This document shows, piece by piece, positions 1 to 9,691 of a stretch of 64,000 nt of DNA (position 1 is its first letter; every line of letters begins with the position of its first letter). Source of the stretch: Rothia kristinae NBRC 15354. GTDB lineage: Bacteria; Actinomycetota; Actinomycetes; Actinomycetales; Micrococcaceae. The translations under genes were made by a program, and so were the position numbers. The DNA lies in the NCBI RefSeq assembly GCF_001570865.1, contig NZ_BCSM01000006.1, forward strand, positions 1 through 64,000. Reading direction: 5' to 3'. A model generated the notes under the pieces. The model saw only the letters and a program-made list of their open reading frames with translations. It ran no database searches and was not told where the DNA came from.

Positions 1-1927
1 GGGAGCCGTCGCGGAAGCGGAAGGAGACCGCACCGTGTTCGGCGTCCTCTCCCCCGGCGATCAGCACGAACGGCGCCTTCTCCTTGGCGGCGTTGCGGAT
101 CTTCTTGGGGAAGCGGTCCGTGCTCTCGTCCACCTCCACGCGGATGCCCTCGGCGCGCAGCTTCGCGGCGATCTCGGCCAGGTAGTCGTTGAAGGCTTCG
201 GCCACGGGGATCCCGATGACCTGCACCGGCGCCAGCCAGGCCGGGAAGGCCCCCGCGTAGTGCTCGGTGAGCACGCCGAAGAACCGCTCCAGGGAGCCGA
301 ACTTCGCGGAGTGGATCATCACCGGCTCCTGCCGGGTGCCGTCGGCGGCCTGGTATTCCAGGCCGAAGCGGGCCGGCTGATTGAAGTCGTACTGCACGGT
401 GGACATCTGCCAGGTGCGCCCGATGGCGTCCTTGGCCTGCACGGAGATCTTGGGCCCGTAGAACGCGGCCCCGCCCGGATCCGGGACCAGGTCCAGCCCG
501 GTCTCCTCGGCCACCTGCTGCAGGATGGCGGTGGCCTCCTCCCACTGCTCGTCGGTGCCGATGAACTTGTCCTTCTTCTCCCCTTCGGTGTCCCGGGTGG
601 ACAGCTCCAGGTAGAAGTCGCTCATGCCGAAGTCGCGCAGCAGGGAGAGCATGAAGTTCAGCAGGTGGCGCACCTCGCCCGGGGCCTGCTCCTTGGTCAC
701 GTAGCTGTGGGAGTCGTCCTGGGTGATCATCCGCACGCGGGTCAGGCCCTGCAGCACCCCGGACTTCTCGTCCCGGTACACGGTGCCGAATTCGAAGAAC
801 CGCAGGGGCAGCTCGCGGTAGGAGCGGCCGCGGGAGCGGAAGATCTCATTGTGCATGGGGCAGTTCATGGCCTTGAGCCGGTACTTCACCGACTCCTCCT
901 CCATGGGCGGGAACATGCCGTCGGCGTAGTACGGCAGGTGTCCGGAGGTGTAGAACAGATCCTCCTTTGAGATGTGCGGGGTCTTCACGTACTGGAAGCC
1001 CTCGGCGATGTGCCGCTCCCGCACGTAGTTCTCCATCTCCCGCAGGATGATGCCGCCCTTGGGGTGGAACACGGGCAGGCCGGGGCCGATGGTCTTGGGG
1101 AAGGAGAACAGGTCCAGCTCCTCCCCCAGGCGGCGGTGGTCGCGCCGCTCGGCCTCGGCCAGGCGGTCCTTGTACTCCTGCAGCTGCTCCTTGGTGGGCC
1201 AGGCGGTGCCGTAGATGCGCTGCAGCATCGGGTTCTTCTCCGACCCGCGCCAGTAGGCCCCGCCGGTGCGGGTCAGGGCGTAGCCGTTGGCGATGAGCTT
1301 GGTGTTGGGCAGGTGGGGTCCGCGGCACAGGTCTTTCCAGACGGTTTCGCCCTTGCGGTCCACGTTGTCGTAGATGGTGATCTCACCTTCGCCGACCTCC
1401 ACGGAGGCGCCCTCGGCGGCGTCGGCCCCGGAGCCGGGCCCCTGGGACAGGCCCAGCAGCTCGATCTTGTACGGCTCCTCGGCCATCTCCGCGAGCGCCT
1501 CGTCGTGGGTGACGACGCGGCGGCGGAAGGTCTGCCCGGACTTGACGATCTTCATCATGGACTTCTCGAGCTTCTTCAGGTCCTCGGGGGTGAAGGGCTC
1601 GGCGACGTCGAAGTCGAAGTAGAAGCCGTCGGTGATGTAGGGGCCGATGCCGAGCTTGGCATCGGGGCGCAGCTGCTGGACGGCCTGGGCCATGACGTGG
1701 GCGGCGGAGTGGCGCAGGACCTCCAGGCCCTCGGGCTCGTGGATGCGCACGGGCACGACGTCGTCGCCTTCGGCCAGCTCGGTGGACAGGTCCTTGAGGG
1801 TGCCGTTGATGCGGGCGACGACGATGTCCTGCTCATCGGCGAACAGCTCGGCCGCGGTGGTCCCGGGGGTCGCCTGCTGGGCTTCGCCGTCGACGTAGAG
1901 GTGCAGGGTCTCGGCCGGTGCGGCCAT
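1..1927 (-). CDS. thrS: threonyl-tRNA synthetase (3' end outside window)
   Basis: Charges tRNA-Thr with threonine in the cytoplasm. The reading frame starts at ATG 1927, preceded by AAGGAG nine bases upstream, and runs off the left edge, so the C-terminal end is missing. Domains appear in the usual order: an N-terminal TGS domain ([21 protein letters not shown]), the second additional domain with the zinc-type [10 protein letters not shown] motif near residue 73, then the class II catalytic core with [12 protein letters not shown] and [15 protein letters not shown] (motif 2), then the start of the anticodon-binding domain ([17 protein letters not shown]). Identity is secure from these motifs. 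About 640 residues are present of a family length near 640-690, so only the tail is lost. It is a single gene facing away from the preceding carrier gene. Confidence 0.97.
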   Translation of the reverse strand, partial: MAAPAETLHLYVDGEAQQATPGTTAAELFADEQDIVVARINGTLKDLSTELAEGDDVVPVRIHEPEGLEVLRHSAAHVMAQAVQQLRPDAKLGIGPYITDGFYFDFDVAEPFTPEDLKKLEKSMMKIVKSGQTFRRRVVTHDEALAEMAEEPYKIELLGLSQGPGSGADAAEGASVEVGEGEITIYDNVDRKGETVWKDLCRGPHLPNTKLIANGYALTRTGGAYWRGSEKNPMLQRIYGTAWPTKEQLQEYKDRLAEAERRDHRRLGEELDLFSFPKTIGPGLPVFHPKGGIILREMENYVRERHIAEGFQYVKTPHISKEDLFYTSGHLPYYADGMFPPMEEESVKYRLKAMNCPMHNEIFRSRGRSYRELPLRFFEFGTVYRDEKSGVLQGLTRVRMITQDDSHSYVTKEQAPGEVRHLLNFMLSLLRDFGMSDFYLELSTRDTEGEKKDKFIGTDEQWEEATAILQQVAEETGLDLVPDPGGAAFYGPKISVQAKDAIGRTWQMSTVQYDFNQPARFGLEYQAADGTRQEPVMIHSAKFGSLERFFGVLTEHYAGAFPAWLAPVQVIGIPVAEAFNDYLAEIAAKLRAEGIRVEVDESTDRFPKKIRNAAKEKAPFVLIAGGEDAEHGAVSFRFRDGS

Positions 1928-1950
1928 GGGCGTTCACTCCTTGTTCGGTG

Positions 1951-2022
1951 GCACGCCGGTACCGGGGGCGTGCTGGTTCGGGTGCGGGCCGGCCTCGGAT
2001 GGGCGAGCACCGTGGCCATTCT
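1951..2022 (-). promoter_or_regulatory. thrS promoter and leader hairpin
   Basis: A TAGAAT -10 hexamer lies on the minus strand at 2017-2022. The roughly 80-base leader that follows contains a hairpin with arms GCACGCC and GGCGTGC (1951-1957 and 1967-1973) just before the thrS ribosome binding site. Promoter position is inferred from the hexamer only, and I see no clear -35. Autoregulation through the hairpin is possible but unsupported. Confidence 0.4.
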
Positions 2023-2077
2023 ACCGTCTGCGCTCCTGGCCGGGGCGTGCCTGGTCCCCGGGGAGAGGGCGGGGGGA

Positions 2078-3364
2078 TCAGATGAGCAGGGCCGGGACGA
2101 TCGCGGCGAGGCCGGGGGCCACGCAGGTGATGCCCAAGGACAGGGCGAGCAGGCGGCGGAACAGGGCCTGCTGGTCGCGTTCGTCGGTGTAGGAGATGAT
2201 CAGGGTCCCGGCGACGTGGATGGGGTTCATCACGGTGAGGGTCGCTGGGGCGGCGACGGCGGCGAGCACCCAGGTCAGGGCGGGGTTCTCCCCGAAGGCG
2301 GAGAAGACCAGGGGCATGACCAGGCCGAGGACCCCGAGGGTCGAGGATTCGATGTTGCACAGGGCGGCGGTCATGTAGGCGAGCAGGAACACCAGGAGCA
2401 CCTGGCTGCCGGTGGATTCCAGGCCGGCCTGGATGGTGTCCATGGTGCCGATGCTCTGCAGGGCGCCGAGGTAGGTCAGCAGACCGCACAGCAGCAGCAC
2501 GGAGGGCCAGGGCACGGAGCGCAGCAGCTTCTTCTCCTCGGGCCGGAAGAGCAGCTGGAGCACGATGACCAGGGCGACGGCGGTGAGTCCGACGTCGGTC
2601 TTGGCGAAGACGACGAACAGGACGAAGACCAGCAGGGAGGCGGCGGCGGTAATGGCGTAGGCGGGGCGCAGCCCGCGGGCGGCGTCCTCGTCGACGATGA
2701 CCAGGGGCCGGGTGTAGGGCTGGGCGTCGGCGGCGATGTCCTGGGGGTTCTGCCCGGCGGCGGGGCCGCGGAAGCGGGCCAGGCCGATCTGCAGGACGAG
2801 GACGACGGCGGCGGCCATGGCCAGGCTCAGGGCCCAGATCAGCCAGGGCTGGTAGCTGATGTGGTGCTGGTCGGCGACCTTGCGGATGACGGCGCCGGCG
2901 GGGTTCAGCGGGGAGAGTCCGGCGGAGTTGGCGCCGATGACCACGGCGAGCTCGCTGATGAGGAAGGAGCGGGGGAAGCGGCGGGACAGGTGCGCGATGG
3001 TCGGCACGAGCAGGGTGATGGGTGCGGTGGCGAAGGCGCCGAGGGAGGACAGGACGGCGCCGATGAGGAATCCGGCCCAGGGGATCAGGTGGGTGCGCTC
3101 CCCGATGAGGCGGTAGACCCGGTCCACGAACCAGGTCAGGGCCCCGGAGCGCTCGAGGTGCCCGAACAGCAGGGAGACCCCGACCAGCAGCACGAAGATC
3201 GAGCCGGGGAAGGCCTCGTAGACGTCCTCGGCGGTGAGGTGGGCGGTCAGGGCGAGGACGAAGGTCGCGGCCAGGGCGAGCAGGCCGATGTTGATGCGCC
3301 GCCAGATCGCCAGGATGAGGGCGAGGGCGAGCAGCGCGAGGGAGAGTGTCTGGACCGGATCCAC
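2078..3364 (-). CDS. MatC-like dicarboxylate/anion carrier
   Basis: Integral membrane carrier of about 428 residues. Start is taken as GTG 3364 (VDPVQTLSLALL), which has GAAGGGA seven bases upstream; the frame is open further upstream but that extension is Pro/Ser-rich junk. It has about a dozen hydrophobic segments, including an N-terminal pair (LSLALLALALILAIW, IGLLALAATFVLAL), a central acidic loop and a second set after residue 230. The stretch VVIGANSAGLSPLNPAGAV and the symmetry-related TLTVMNPIHVAGTLI resemble the paired helical-hairpin motifs of the ion transporter superfamily that contains MatC and DASS carriers. Likely substrates are malonate or other dicarboxylates; this is inference from family resemblance. 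It stands alone, between thrS and the YefM/YoeB pair. Confidence 0.7.
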   Translation of the reverse strand: MDPVQTLSLALLALALILAIWRRINIGLLALAATFVLALTAHLTAEDVYEAFPGSIFVLLVGVSLLFGHLERSGALTWFVDRVYRLIGERTHLIPWAGFLIGAVLSSLGAFATAPITLLVPTIAHLSRRFPRSFLISELAVVIGANSAGLSPLNPAGAVIRKVADQHHISYQPWLIWALSLAMAAAVVLVLQIGLARFRGPAAGQNPQDIAADAQPYTRPLVIVDEDAARGLRPAYAITAAASLLVFVLFVVFAKTDVGLTAVALVIVLQLLFRPEEKKLLRSVPWPSVLLLCGLLTYLGALQSIGTMDTIQAGLESTGSQVLLVFLLAYMTAALCNIESSTLGVLGLVMPLVFSAFGENPALTWVLAAVAAPATLTVMNPIHVAGTLIISYTDERDQQALFRRLLALSLGITCVAPGLAAIVPALLI

Positions 3365-3534
3365 GGTGATCCCTTCGGTGGTGCGGCGCGGGGCCGGGGT
3401 CGGTGCGGAGGCCCCGGTCGGGTGCTGCGGGGTGTGTGAGGCGTGCGGCGGCGGGCTGCGATGCGCGCCACCCGGAGATCCATTGTAGGGCGATGCTCCT
3501 GGGGGCCAGTCTCTTCCCATCGTCCCTGCCCGTC

Positions 3535-3552
3535 TGTACTCTTTTCTGTACA
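3535..3552 (+). promoter_or_regulatory. YefM-type operator (paired TGTACA cores)
   Basis: TGTACT at 3535-3540 and TGTACA at 3547-3552 are two copies of the hexamer core that YefM recognises in Escherichia coli, with centres 12 bp apart, which is the spacing of the long and short repeats in that operator. The pair lies 25-42 bases before the antitoxin start. This supports autoregulation by the antitoxin-toxin complex; the binding itself is inferred. Confidence 0.7.
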
Positions 3553-3576
3553 GATACCGCGGGGAGAGGGGCGGCA

Positions 3577-3837
3577 GTGAAGACGATGACGTATACGGAG
3601 TCCCGGGCGCGCTATGCCGAGGTGCTGGACGGCGTGGTGCAGGACCGGGAGGAGGTGGTGATCACCCGCAGCGGTCACGACCCGGTGGTGATCCTCTCCC
3701 TGGCGGAGTATGAGTCGCTGAAGGAGACGGCGCACCTGCTGCGCTCCCCCTCCAACGCCCGTCGGCTGCTGGATGCGATGCAGCGTTTGGAGGCAGGAGA
3801 GGGCGAGCGCCACGAGCTCGTGGACCCCGATGCCTGA
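3577..3837 (+). CDS. yefM: YefM-family antitoxin (Phd/YefM)
   Basis: Antitoxin of a type II toxin-antitoxin pair; it binds and neutralises the YoeB RNase and represses the operon. Start is taken as GTG 3577 because GGGGAGAGG lies seven bases upstream; ATG 3586 is the alternative and would give a product three residues shorter. The 86-residue protein has the family layout: an N-terminal DNA-binding part (MTYTESRARYAEVLDGVVQDREEVVITRSGHDPVVILSLAEYESL) and a C-terminal acidic tail that would wrap the toxin (RLEAGEGERHELVDPDA). The gene overlaps yoeB by 8 bp, the normal antitoxin-first arrangement with coupled translation. A TGTACA operator pair precedes it. Confidence 0.92.
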   Translation: MKTMTYTESRARYAEVLDGVVQDREEVVITRSGHDPVVILSLAEYESLKETAHLLRSPSNARRLLDAMQRLEAGEGERHELVDPDA

Positions 3838-4099
3838 CCTGCTGCTGACCTGGGACCCTGACGCCTGGGAGGACTACCTGTGGTGGCAGCGTCAGGATCG
3901 CGCCGTGCTGCGTCGGATCAACACGCTGATCCGGGACATCCAACGCCACGGGAATGAGGGCATCGGCAAACCGGAGCCGCTTCGTCATGACTTCGCCGGA
4001 TACTGGTCCCGCCGGATCACTGCGGAACACCGACTGGTGTATCAACTCACCGACCGCCAGGTGCTCATCGCCGCGTGCCGCTATCACTACGGGCAGTGA
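3830..4099 (+). CDS. yoeB: YoeB-family toxin, mRNA endoribonuclease
   Basis: Ribosome-dependent mRNA interferase, 89 residues. Start is ATG 3830 inside the last codons of yefM, which matches the family N-terminus (LLLTWDPDAWEDYLWWQ). The RelE/YoeB fold signatures are present: the GKPEPLRHDFAGYWSRRI stretch with the catalytic glutamate region, EHRLVYQL, and the near-invariant C-terminal CRYHY, which carries the catalytic histidine. All the residues expected for activity appear to be there, so the toxin looks functional. It ends 27 bp before the convergent dnaE2 gene. Confidence 0.95.
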   Translation: MPDLLLTWDPDAWEDYLWWQRQDRAVLRRINTLIRDIQRHGNEGIGKPEPLRHDFAGYWSRRITAEHRLVYQLTDRQVLIAACRYHYGQ

Positions 4100-4126
4100 G
4101 TCCCCGGCCCCGATCCGTCTGCCGGC

Positions 4127-7100
4127 TCAGCCGGCGGCCAGGGGGCGGGTGCGCGCCGGGGCGAAGGGCAGGGGCGCGGTCCCGTCCATGAGCTGGCGCA
4201 GGTCCCAGGCCTGGTGGGCGGTCACGGAGATGCCGCGGGGCCCGGTGCGCCGGGTGGTGCCGCGGATCAGGAGCATGGGGGTGCCGAACAGCTCGGGTCC
4301 GGACAGGGCCTGGGCGTCATCGAAGAAGGCGGCGTCCACGCAGCCGGTGCCGTCGTCCACGGAGACGAAGACCACCCGCTTACCGGACTTCATGGGCGGG
4401 GTCATCGTGGAGACCCGCACCCCGGCCACCCACACCTCGGTCCTGTTGCGCAGGCTCAGCAGGTCCGCCGCGCGGGTCAGCGGCCAGTCCGCCAGCCGGC
4501 CCGCCCACCCGGCCATCAGGTGCGCGGAGACATCCAGGCTCAGCACGTCCAGTTCGGTGCGCAGGGTCGCGGCCAGATCCGCGCTCTCCCGCGCCGGGTG
4601 GGGGTTCTCCGCCGCCCCCAGGGGCAGGGCCAGCTGCAGCGGGATCGCGCGCACCGACGTCGTCCGCAGGTCCTCGCTCCGCCGCACCTCGCCCCGCTGG
4701 CCCTCGGCCCACTGTCCCGGGGCGGCGACGCCGTCGAACACGGCCGGGTCCAGGGCGCCGATCGCGGCCAGGCGCTCCAGGGAGGGCCGGTGCGGGCGGA
4801 CCCGGGCCCGCAGATCCGCCGCGGAGGTGTACGGCGCGCCGACGATGATCCGGTCGATCTCCGCGGCGGACAGCGCGGAGACCTGGGTCAGGGGCAGCCG
4901 GATCGCCCAGTCCCGCGCCCGCCCCGGCTCCGCGTGCTCGGCGCTCCCCCGGTGCTCCACCCGGTAGCTGGTCCCGGAGCGGTTGACGTCCACCGGCAGG
5001 ATGCCCACCCCCATCCGGCGGGCGTCGGCCAGCAGCAGCCGCTGCGGGTACATGCCGGGGTCGTGCTGCAGGACCCCGGCCATGAAGTGCGCCGGGTAGT
5101 GGGTCTTCAGCCACGCGGACTGGTAGGTGGGGATCGCGAAGGCCGCGCCGTGGGCCTTGCAGAAGCCGAAGGAGCCGAAGGCCGCCAGGGCCTCCCACAC
5201 CCGGTCGATCACGGGCCCGGGGTACCCGCGGGCCGCGGCGGCCTTCCGGAAGAACGCCTCGGTCTCCGGCTCCCGCGGGCCGCCAAGGGTGCGACGGCGC
5301 TCATCCGCGGCGGCCAGCCCGCACCCGGTCATCCGATCCACGATGTTGATGATCTGCTCGTGGAAGACCATCACCCCGCCGGTCTCCCGCAGATACGGGG
5401 CGAGATCCGGGTGGATCAGGGAGGGCGCGGCGAAACCGTGGCGGGATTCCAGGTAGGGCCGGACCATGTCCGAGTGCATGGGCCCCGGGCGGAACAGGGA
5501 GATGTCGATGATCAGGTCCCCGACCTCCCGCGGCTGCATCTTCCCGATCAGCTCCCGCTGCCCCGGGGATTCGATCTGGAAGCAGCCCAGGGTCTGGGTG
5601 GAGCGGATCAGCTCGAAGGTGGCCTCATCCCGGGTGTCGATGGCCTCCAGGTCCGGGCGGTGGCCCAGCGTGTGCTCGATCTCCTCGAGGGTGTGGGCCA
5701 TCGCGGACTGCATCCGCACCCCCAGGATGTCCAGCTTGAGCAGGCCCATCGGGTCCATGTCGTGCTTGTCGTACTGGCTCATGGGCAGGCCGATGCCGGA
5801 GGGCTGCACCGGGGTGCGCCGCAGCAGGGAGGCGTTGGAGAGGATCACCCCGCACGGGTGCATGGACAGGTGCCTCGGCAGACGGTCCAGACGCTCGACG
5901 AGGTCGATGAGCAGGTCCACCCGCGGGTTGCGCGCGGCCTCGTCCCGCAGCCCGACCAGCTCGGGCTGGTGGGCCAGCTGCTCGCGCAGCCGCCCGGCGG
6001 GGATGCGCCAGATGGCCCGGGCGATCCGGTCCGTGGTGGCCTGCTCCAGGCCCAGGGCGCGGGCGGCGTCGCGCACCGCCCCGCGGGCCCGGTACCCGTT
6101 GTGCATGGACATGAGGGTGACCCGCTGGGACCCGTAGTGCTCGAACACGGCCCGGTAGATCTCGTGGCGGCGGGCGGATTCGACGTCGATGTCGATGTCC
6201 GGCAGGGTCGAGCGCTCGGTGGACAGGAACCGCTCGAAGACCAGCCCGTACTCCAGGGGGTCCACCACGGAGATCCCGAGCAGGTGGTTGACCAGGGAGG
6301 AGACCCCGGAGCCGCGGGCGGCGTGGCGGATGCCCAGCCCCCCGATGAGCCGGGAGACATGGGCGACGGTGAGGAAGTAGGAGCTGAATCCCAGGGTCTC
6401 GATGACGGCCAGCTCCCGTTCCATGCGCCCCCGGGGGCTCTCCCAGTGGGTCGTGGCGATGCCGGGCCCGCGCACGGTGCGCTGCGCTTCCGCCCCGTAG
6501 ATCCGGTGCAGGGCCGCCTCGCATCGGGCCCGCAGCTCCCGCATGGGGGTGTCCCGGGTGCCGGTCAGGTGCGCCTCCGGGACGGTGGGGGTGCCGTAGC
6601 CGAGGTCCGCGGCGGGACTCAGGGCGCAGCGCTGGGCGGTTTCGGCGGTGGCCCCGAGCAGCCCGGCCACGCTCACCGGGCCGGTGGCCGCCGCGGCGAT
6701 GCGCCCGGCGATGCGGTGCATGGCAGCCGGATCCTTCAGCCAGCCCTGCCCGTTGGGCTGGTGGTGGGCTTCGCCCAGCGGGGTGAGTCCGCGGGCGGCG
6801 TCGAGCACGTCCGCGGTGACGGCCTGGTCCTCGGTGGCGTAGCGGGCGGCGTTGCTGAGCACCGCCGGCACCCCTGCCTCGGCGGCCAGGTCCGCCAGGC
6901 GGGCGGCGTGGGACAGGCCGTAGGGGGCGCCGGGGTGGGTGAGCCGATCCACCAGGTGCACCCGCACCCGGTGGGCCCCAGCGCGGCGCGCCAGGCGGCC
7001 AGGGCCGCCCGGGCCCGGCGGTATCGGCGGGCGGCGGCCAGGCGCCCGACGTCGGAGTCCGGGCCGAGCAGCACGACGAACCGGCCGTGCCCGGCGGCCG

Positions 7101-7545
7101 CGGCTTCGGCGAGGTCCGCCAGGCTCAGGTGGGGCCGGGCGCGCAGGGGCGGGAGGCCGCCACGTCCGACGCTGCCCACCGCCTCCCCCGGGTGGGGCGA
7201 GTCGCCGAGGGGCGCGGCCCGGTGCTCGCCGTGGGCGCGGGAGATCAGGGCGCACAGGTCCCCGTAGCCTCCTCCGCCGTCGTGGCCTTCGGCCAGGATC
7301 ACGATCCGCCCGATCAGGCGCTGGCGGGCCGGGTCCGCGAGCGCGAGGTCCACCCCGAGGATGGGGGCGATGCCGTGGTCCAGGCAGGCCCGGACGTGTT
7401 TGACGGCGCCGTAGAGCCCGTTCCGGTCGGTCAGCCCTACGTGGGTGGCTCCGTGGGCGGCGGCGGCCGCGACGATCTCCTCCGGCGTGCACACGCCGTA
7501 GTGCGCGCTGTAGGCGCTGTAGGAGACCAGGTGCGGGAACGTCAC
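4127..7545 (-). pseudogene. dnaE2: error-prone DNA polymerase III alpha subunit DnaE2 (ImuC), frameshifted
   Basis: Translesion polymerase induced by DNA damage. Reading starts at GTG 7545 (TFPHLVSYSAYSAHYG) with an N-terminal PHP domain (THVGLTDRNGLYGAVKHV). That frame becomes nonsense after AAWRAALG, while the frame one base off picks up AHRVRVHLVDRLTHPG and runs intact to the stop at 4127. The switch sits in the run CCCC at 6976-6979 (GGGG on the coding strand), where one extra G would restore one 1139-residue protein, the usual DnaE2 length. The polymerase core is otherwise complete, with PDIDIDVES, ARGSGVSSLVNHLL, SMHPCGVILS, KLDILGVRM and ETGGVMVFHEQI, followed by a C-terminal OB-fold region. 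No Shine-Dalgarno is visible, and a LexA box abuts the start. The lesion may be a genuine inactivation, a phase-variable tract or a sequencing error. Confidence 0.9.
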
Positions 7546-7553
7546 ACCCGTTA

Positions 7554-7569
7554 TCGAACAGGTGTTCGA
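7554..7569 (-). promoter_or_regulatory. LexA (SOS) box of dnaE2
   Basis: TCGAACAGGTGTTCGA fits the actinobacterial SOS consensus TCGAAC-N4-GTTCGA with perfect dyad arms. It ends 9 bases before the dnaE2 start codon and overlaps the likely -10 (GATAAC, 7550-7555 minus strand), so LexA bound here would block transcription. Confidence 0.9.
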
Positions 7570-7577
7570 ATCTTAAG

Positions 7578-8318
7578 TCAATCGGAGGTTGCCGACGGCG
7601 CGCCCGCTGCCGAGATGCGCAGCACGGAGGCGACCAGCTGGGAGTTTCCCGCGGCGGAGGTTCCGTCCGGCAGCACCAGCGTGTCCTCCAGGCCGATCCG
7701 GGTATCCAGGTGCTGTTCCCGGGCGATGCGCAGCACGGGCCAGGCGCTGCGCTCCTCCCCGTGCAGGAGGGGGACGGACTCCGGTGCGCTCTCGCGCACC
7801 ACCTGCAGCATCTCGTGCGCCTCTGCTGTAGCGCGGGGAGCCGGGAGGTCCTGGACCTCCAGCAGTGGACGGAGGCAGCGCCGCCTCAGGGGCGAGTCCA
7901 CCCATGCCCGGGCGGCCCCGGCGTCCCACAGACCAGCCTCCACGGCGATCCCCCGCGCGAGGAGAGCAGACGCCAACTCCTCGGCGCCGTCTTCATGCCA
8001 GTTCACCGAGGCGAAGTCCGGCAGCGCGGTCCAGGACCGGATGCGCTCGATCCGCGCAGCAGGCTCGGTCTCAGCCCAGGCGCCGGTGGTCACGCCGATC
8101 CGGATGCGTGGGAGGGCTCGACGGAAGGCACCGACCCACCGCGCCACATCTTCAGCACGCAGACTGTCCCGTCCGGCCCGGTCTTTAGGGTGCAGATGCA
8201 CGGGACCCGCACCCAAGGCCGCTGCCTCCACGGCGTCGTCGAGCAGGTCCGCGGGATCCGCGCTGAGCAGCGGATGCTCCGCAGGTGTTCTGGCGCCGTT
8301 GACGCAGAGCTTCAGCAC
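7578..8318 (-). CDS. BKACE-family beta-keto acid cleavage enzyme (DUF849)
   Basis: Probable beta-keto acid cleavage enzyme: members of this family condense a beta-keto acid with acetyl-CoA and split it into acetoacetate and a new CoA ester. The protein has 246 residues from GTG 8318, slightly short for the family. Expected TIM-barrel features are visible: LKLCVNGAR at the first strand, the metal-binding HLHPKD motif near residue 42, IGVTTGAW, SVNWHEDG, and a late RIGLEDT, the family position of the metal-coordinating glutamate. Specific substrate cannot be read from the sequence. It lies 25 bp behind the FAH-family gene, so the two are probably co-transcribed, and it ends only 8 bp before the dnaE2 LexA box. 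Confidence 0.8.
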   Translation of the reverse strand: MLKLCVNGARTPAEHPLLSADPADLLDDAVEAAALGAGPVHLHPKDRAGRDSLRAEDVARWVGAFRRALPRIRIGVTTGAWAETEPAARIERIRSWTALPDFASVNWHEDGAEELASALLARGIAVEAGLWDAGAARAWVDSPLRRRCLRPLLEVQDLPAPRATAEAHEMLQVVRESAPESVPLLHGEERSAWPVLRIAREQHLDTRIGLEDTLVLPDGTSAAGNSQLVASVLRISAAGAPSATSD

Positions 8319-8343
8319 CGGACCCCCACCCCGTCGTCTCTGC

Positions 8344-9309
8344 TCAGTCGTCCTCGGTCCAGCAGCCCGTGGCGGCCTCGGCCTCCCGTTCGGAGAGCAC
8401 CGGACCCCACCACGCCTTGTCCTGGAAGTGGTCCTCGGTCTCGGCTTCGGGACGGCAGATGTTGGTGATCTCCCCGATGCCCTCGATGCGGGTGGTGACC
8501 TCCTCGCCGGGGCGCAGCCAGCGGCGCGGCGTCTTGGACATGCCGACCCCAGCGGGGGTGCCGCAGGCGATGACGTCCCCGGGTTCCAGGGACATGAAGG
8601 TGGAGATGTAGGAGACCAGCTGGGCGGGGGTGAAGATCATGTCCGCGGTGGTCCCGGACTGGACCGTCTCCCCGTCGATCAGGCACTCGATGCGCAGGCC
8701 CGCGACCGGATCCACCTCGTCTCGGGAGACCACGTACGGGCCCACCGGGGTGCAGTTGTCCCAGTTCTTGCCCTGGAACCACTCGGAGGTGCGGCCCTGC
8801 CAGTCCCGCACGGAGACGTCGTTGAGGATGGTGTACCCGGCGATGGCCTCCAGGGCCTGGGCCTCGTCCGCCCGGCGCACGTTCTTGCCGATGACCACGG
8901 CCAGCTCCGCCTCGTAGTCCACCTTCTGGGATTCCGGGGGCAGGGCGATGGGGTCGGCCGGGCCCACCAGGGCGTTGCGGAACTTGGTGAACACGGTGGG
9001 GTGCTCGGGGATCTGCACACCCACCTCGGCGGCGTGGTCGTGGTAGTTCAGCCCGATGCACAGGATCTTGCCCGGCTTGATGGGCATGGTGGGGATGATC
9101 TTGCGGGGGTGGGTCAGCTCGGTCTGACCCACCCCGGAGAAGTAGTTGATCTGCTCGCGGACCAGGCCGCTGTGGAAGAAGTCGGTGTCCACCACGGAGG
9201 CGGTGCCGAGCTCGCGGAGGTAGTACCGCTGCCCCTCGATCTCCACCCACGTGTAGATGCCCGTGTGCTGTTCGAAGAGGCTCTCCACGTAAGCGCGTCC
9301 CAGTTTCAT
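8344..9309 (-). CDS. fumarylacetoacetate hydrolase family protein
   Basis: Metal-dependent C-C bond hydrolase, decarboxylase or hydratase of the FAH superfamily, 321 residues. Start is ATG 9309 (KLGRAYVESLFEQ) with GGGGAGA three bases before it; the frame stays open upstream but has no family resemblance there. Family motifs are clear: ILCIGLNYHDHAAE near residue 90, VDYEAELAVVIGKN with the metal-binding glutamates, the GYTILNDVSVRDWQ stretch, and the C-terminal PGDVIACGTPAGVGMSKTP. The substrate is not determined; relatives act on acylpyruvates, hydroxymuconate isomers or oxaloacetate. It probably forms an operon with the BKACE gene downstream, which suggests a small keto-acid breakdown pathway. 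Confidence 0.88.
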   Translation of the reverse strand: MKLGRAYVESLFEQHTGIYTWVEIEGQRYYLRELGTASVVDTDFFHSGLVREQINYFSGVGQTELTHPRKIIPTMPIKPGKILCIGLNYHDHAAEVGVQIPEHPTVFTKFRNALVGPADPIALPPESQKVDYEAELAVVIGKNVRRADEAQALEAIAGYTILNDVSVRDWQGRTSEWFQGKNWDNCTPVGPYVVSRDEVDPVAGLRIECLIDGETVQSGTTADMIFTPAQLVSYISTFMSLEPGDVIACGTPAGVGMSKTPRRWLRPGEEVTTRIEGIGEITNICRPEAETEDHFQDKAWWGPVLSEREAEAATGCWTEDD

Positions 9310-9341
9310 GTTCTCCCCAGCATCGGTGATGGATGTCCTGG

Positions 9342-9677
9342 TCAAGAGTACCGACCCAGGAGGATCCACGTCCCCGTGTTGCGGTCCCTTTCCAGGGAGA
9401 TCGTACGCAGGTCCTCCGCCGCCACCTGGGAGGACGCCGCCGCCCCGGCGCGGCGTCGCCCGGAGCCCGACCCCGCCTCCGGGGCCACCTGCACCTGCCA
9501 TAGCTCCCGGTCCACCAGGTGCGGGCATCGGTCCTTCGGGGCACGGGTGACCTCCTCCCACCACGCCCGGCGCTCGAACCACTGCACCGGGTCCGCCGCG
9601 ACCCGGTACCGCGCACCGTCGATCTCCACGCGCAGCGGCTGGCCCGCCGTCGTCGTCCTGACCCGTGCCGTAACCAT
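9342..9677 (-). CDS. DUF6504 family protein, SOS-linked
   Basis: Small protein of 111 residues. The pattern RVEIDGARYRVAADPVQWFERRAWWEEV, then ELWQVQV, then DLRTISLERDRNTGTWILLGRY matches the layout of DUF6504, a family commonly encoded beside actinobacterial translesion polymerase genes (dnaE2, imuB). Its biochemical role is unknown. Start is ATG 9677 with GAGGGGG upstream. A LexA-type box lies 15 bases before the start, so it is probably damage-induced. Here it is separated from dnaE2 by two catabolic genes and no imuB is present in the window. The family call rests on pattern memory, not a profile search. Confidence 0.7.
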   Translation of the reverse strand: MVTARVRTTTAGQPLRVEIDGARYRVAADPVQWFERRAWWEEVTRAPKDRCPHLVDRELWQVQVAPEAGSGSGRRRAGAAASSQVAAEDLRTISLERDRNTGTWILLGRYS

Positions 9678-9691
9678 GGAACCCCCTCGTT

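Noticed and set aside
1951-1973. T-box riboswitch before thrS
   Set aside because: The leader is too short and lacks the T-box core sequence; only a simple hairpin is present.
35-3439. Long plus-strand open frames opposite thrS and the MatC-like carrier
   Set aside because: They are the reverse frames of clear minus-strand genes; the translations are Gly/Val/Asp-rich without motifs, as expected for high-GC shadow frames.
4127-7492. dnaE2 as a shorter intact gene starting downstream of the frameshift
   Set aside because: This frame upstream of about 6975 is Arg/Pro-rich nonsense, and the family N-terminus with the PHP domain lies in the other frame next to the LexA box.
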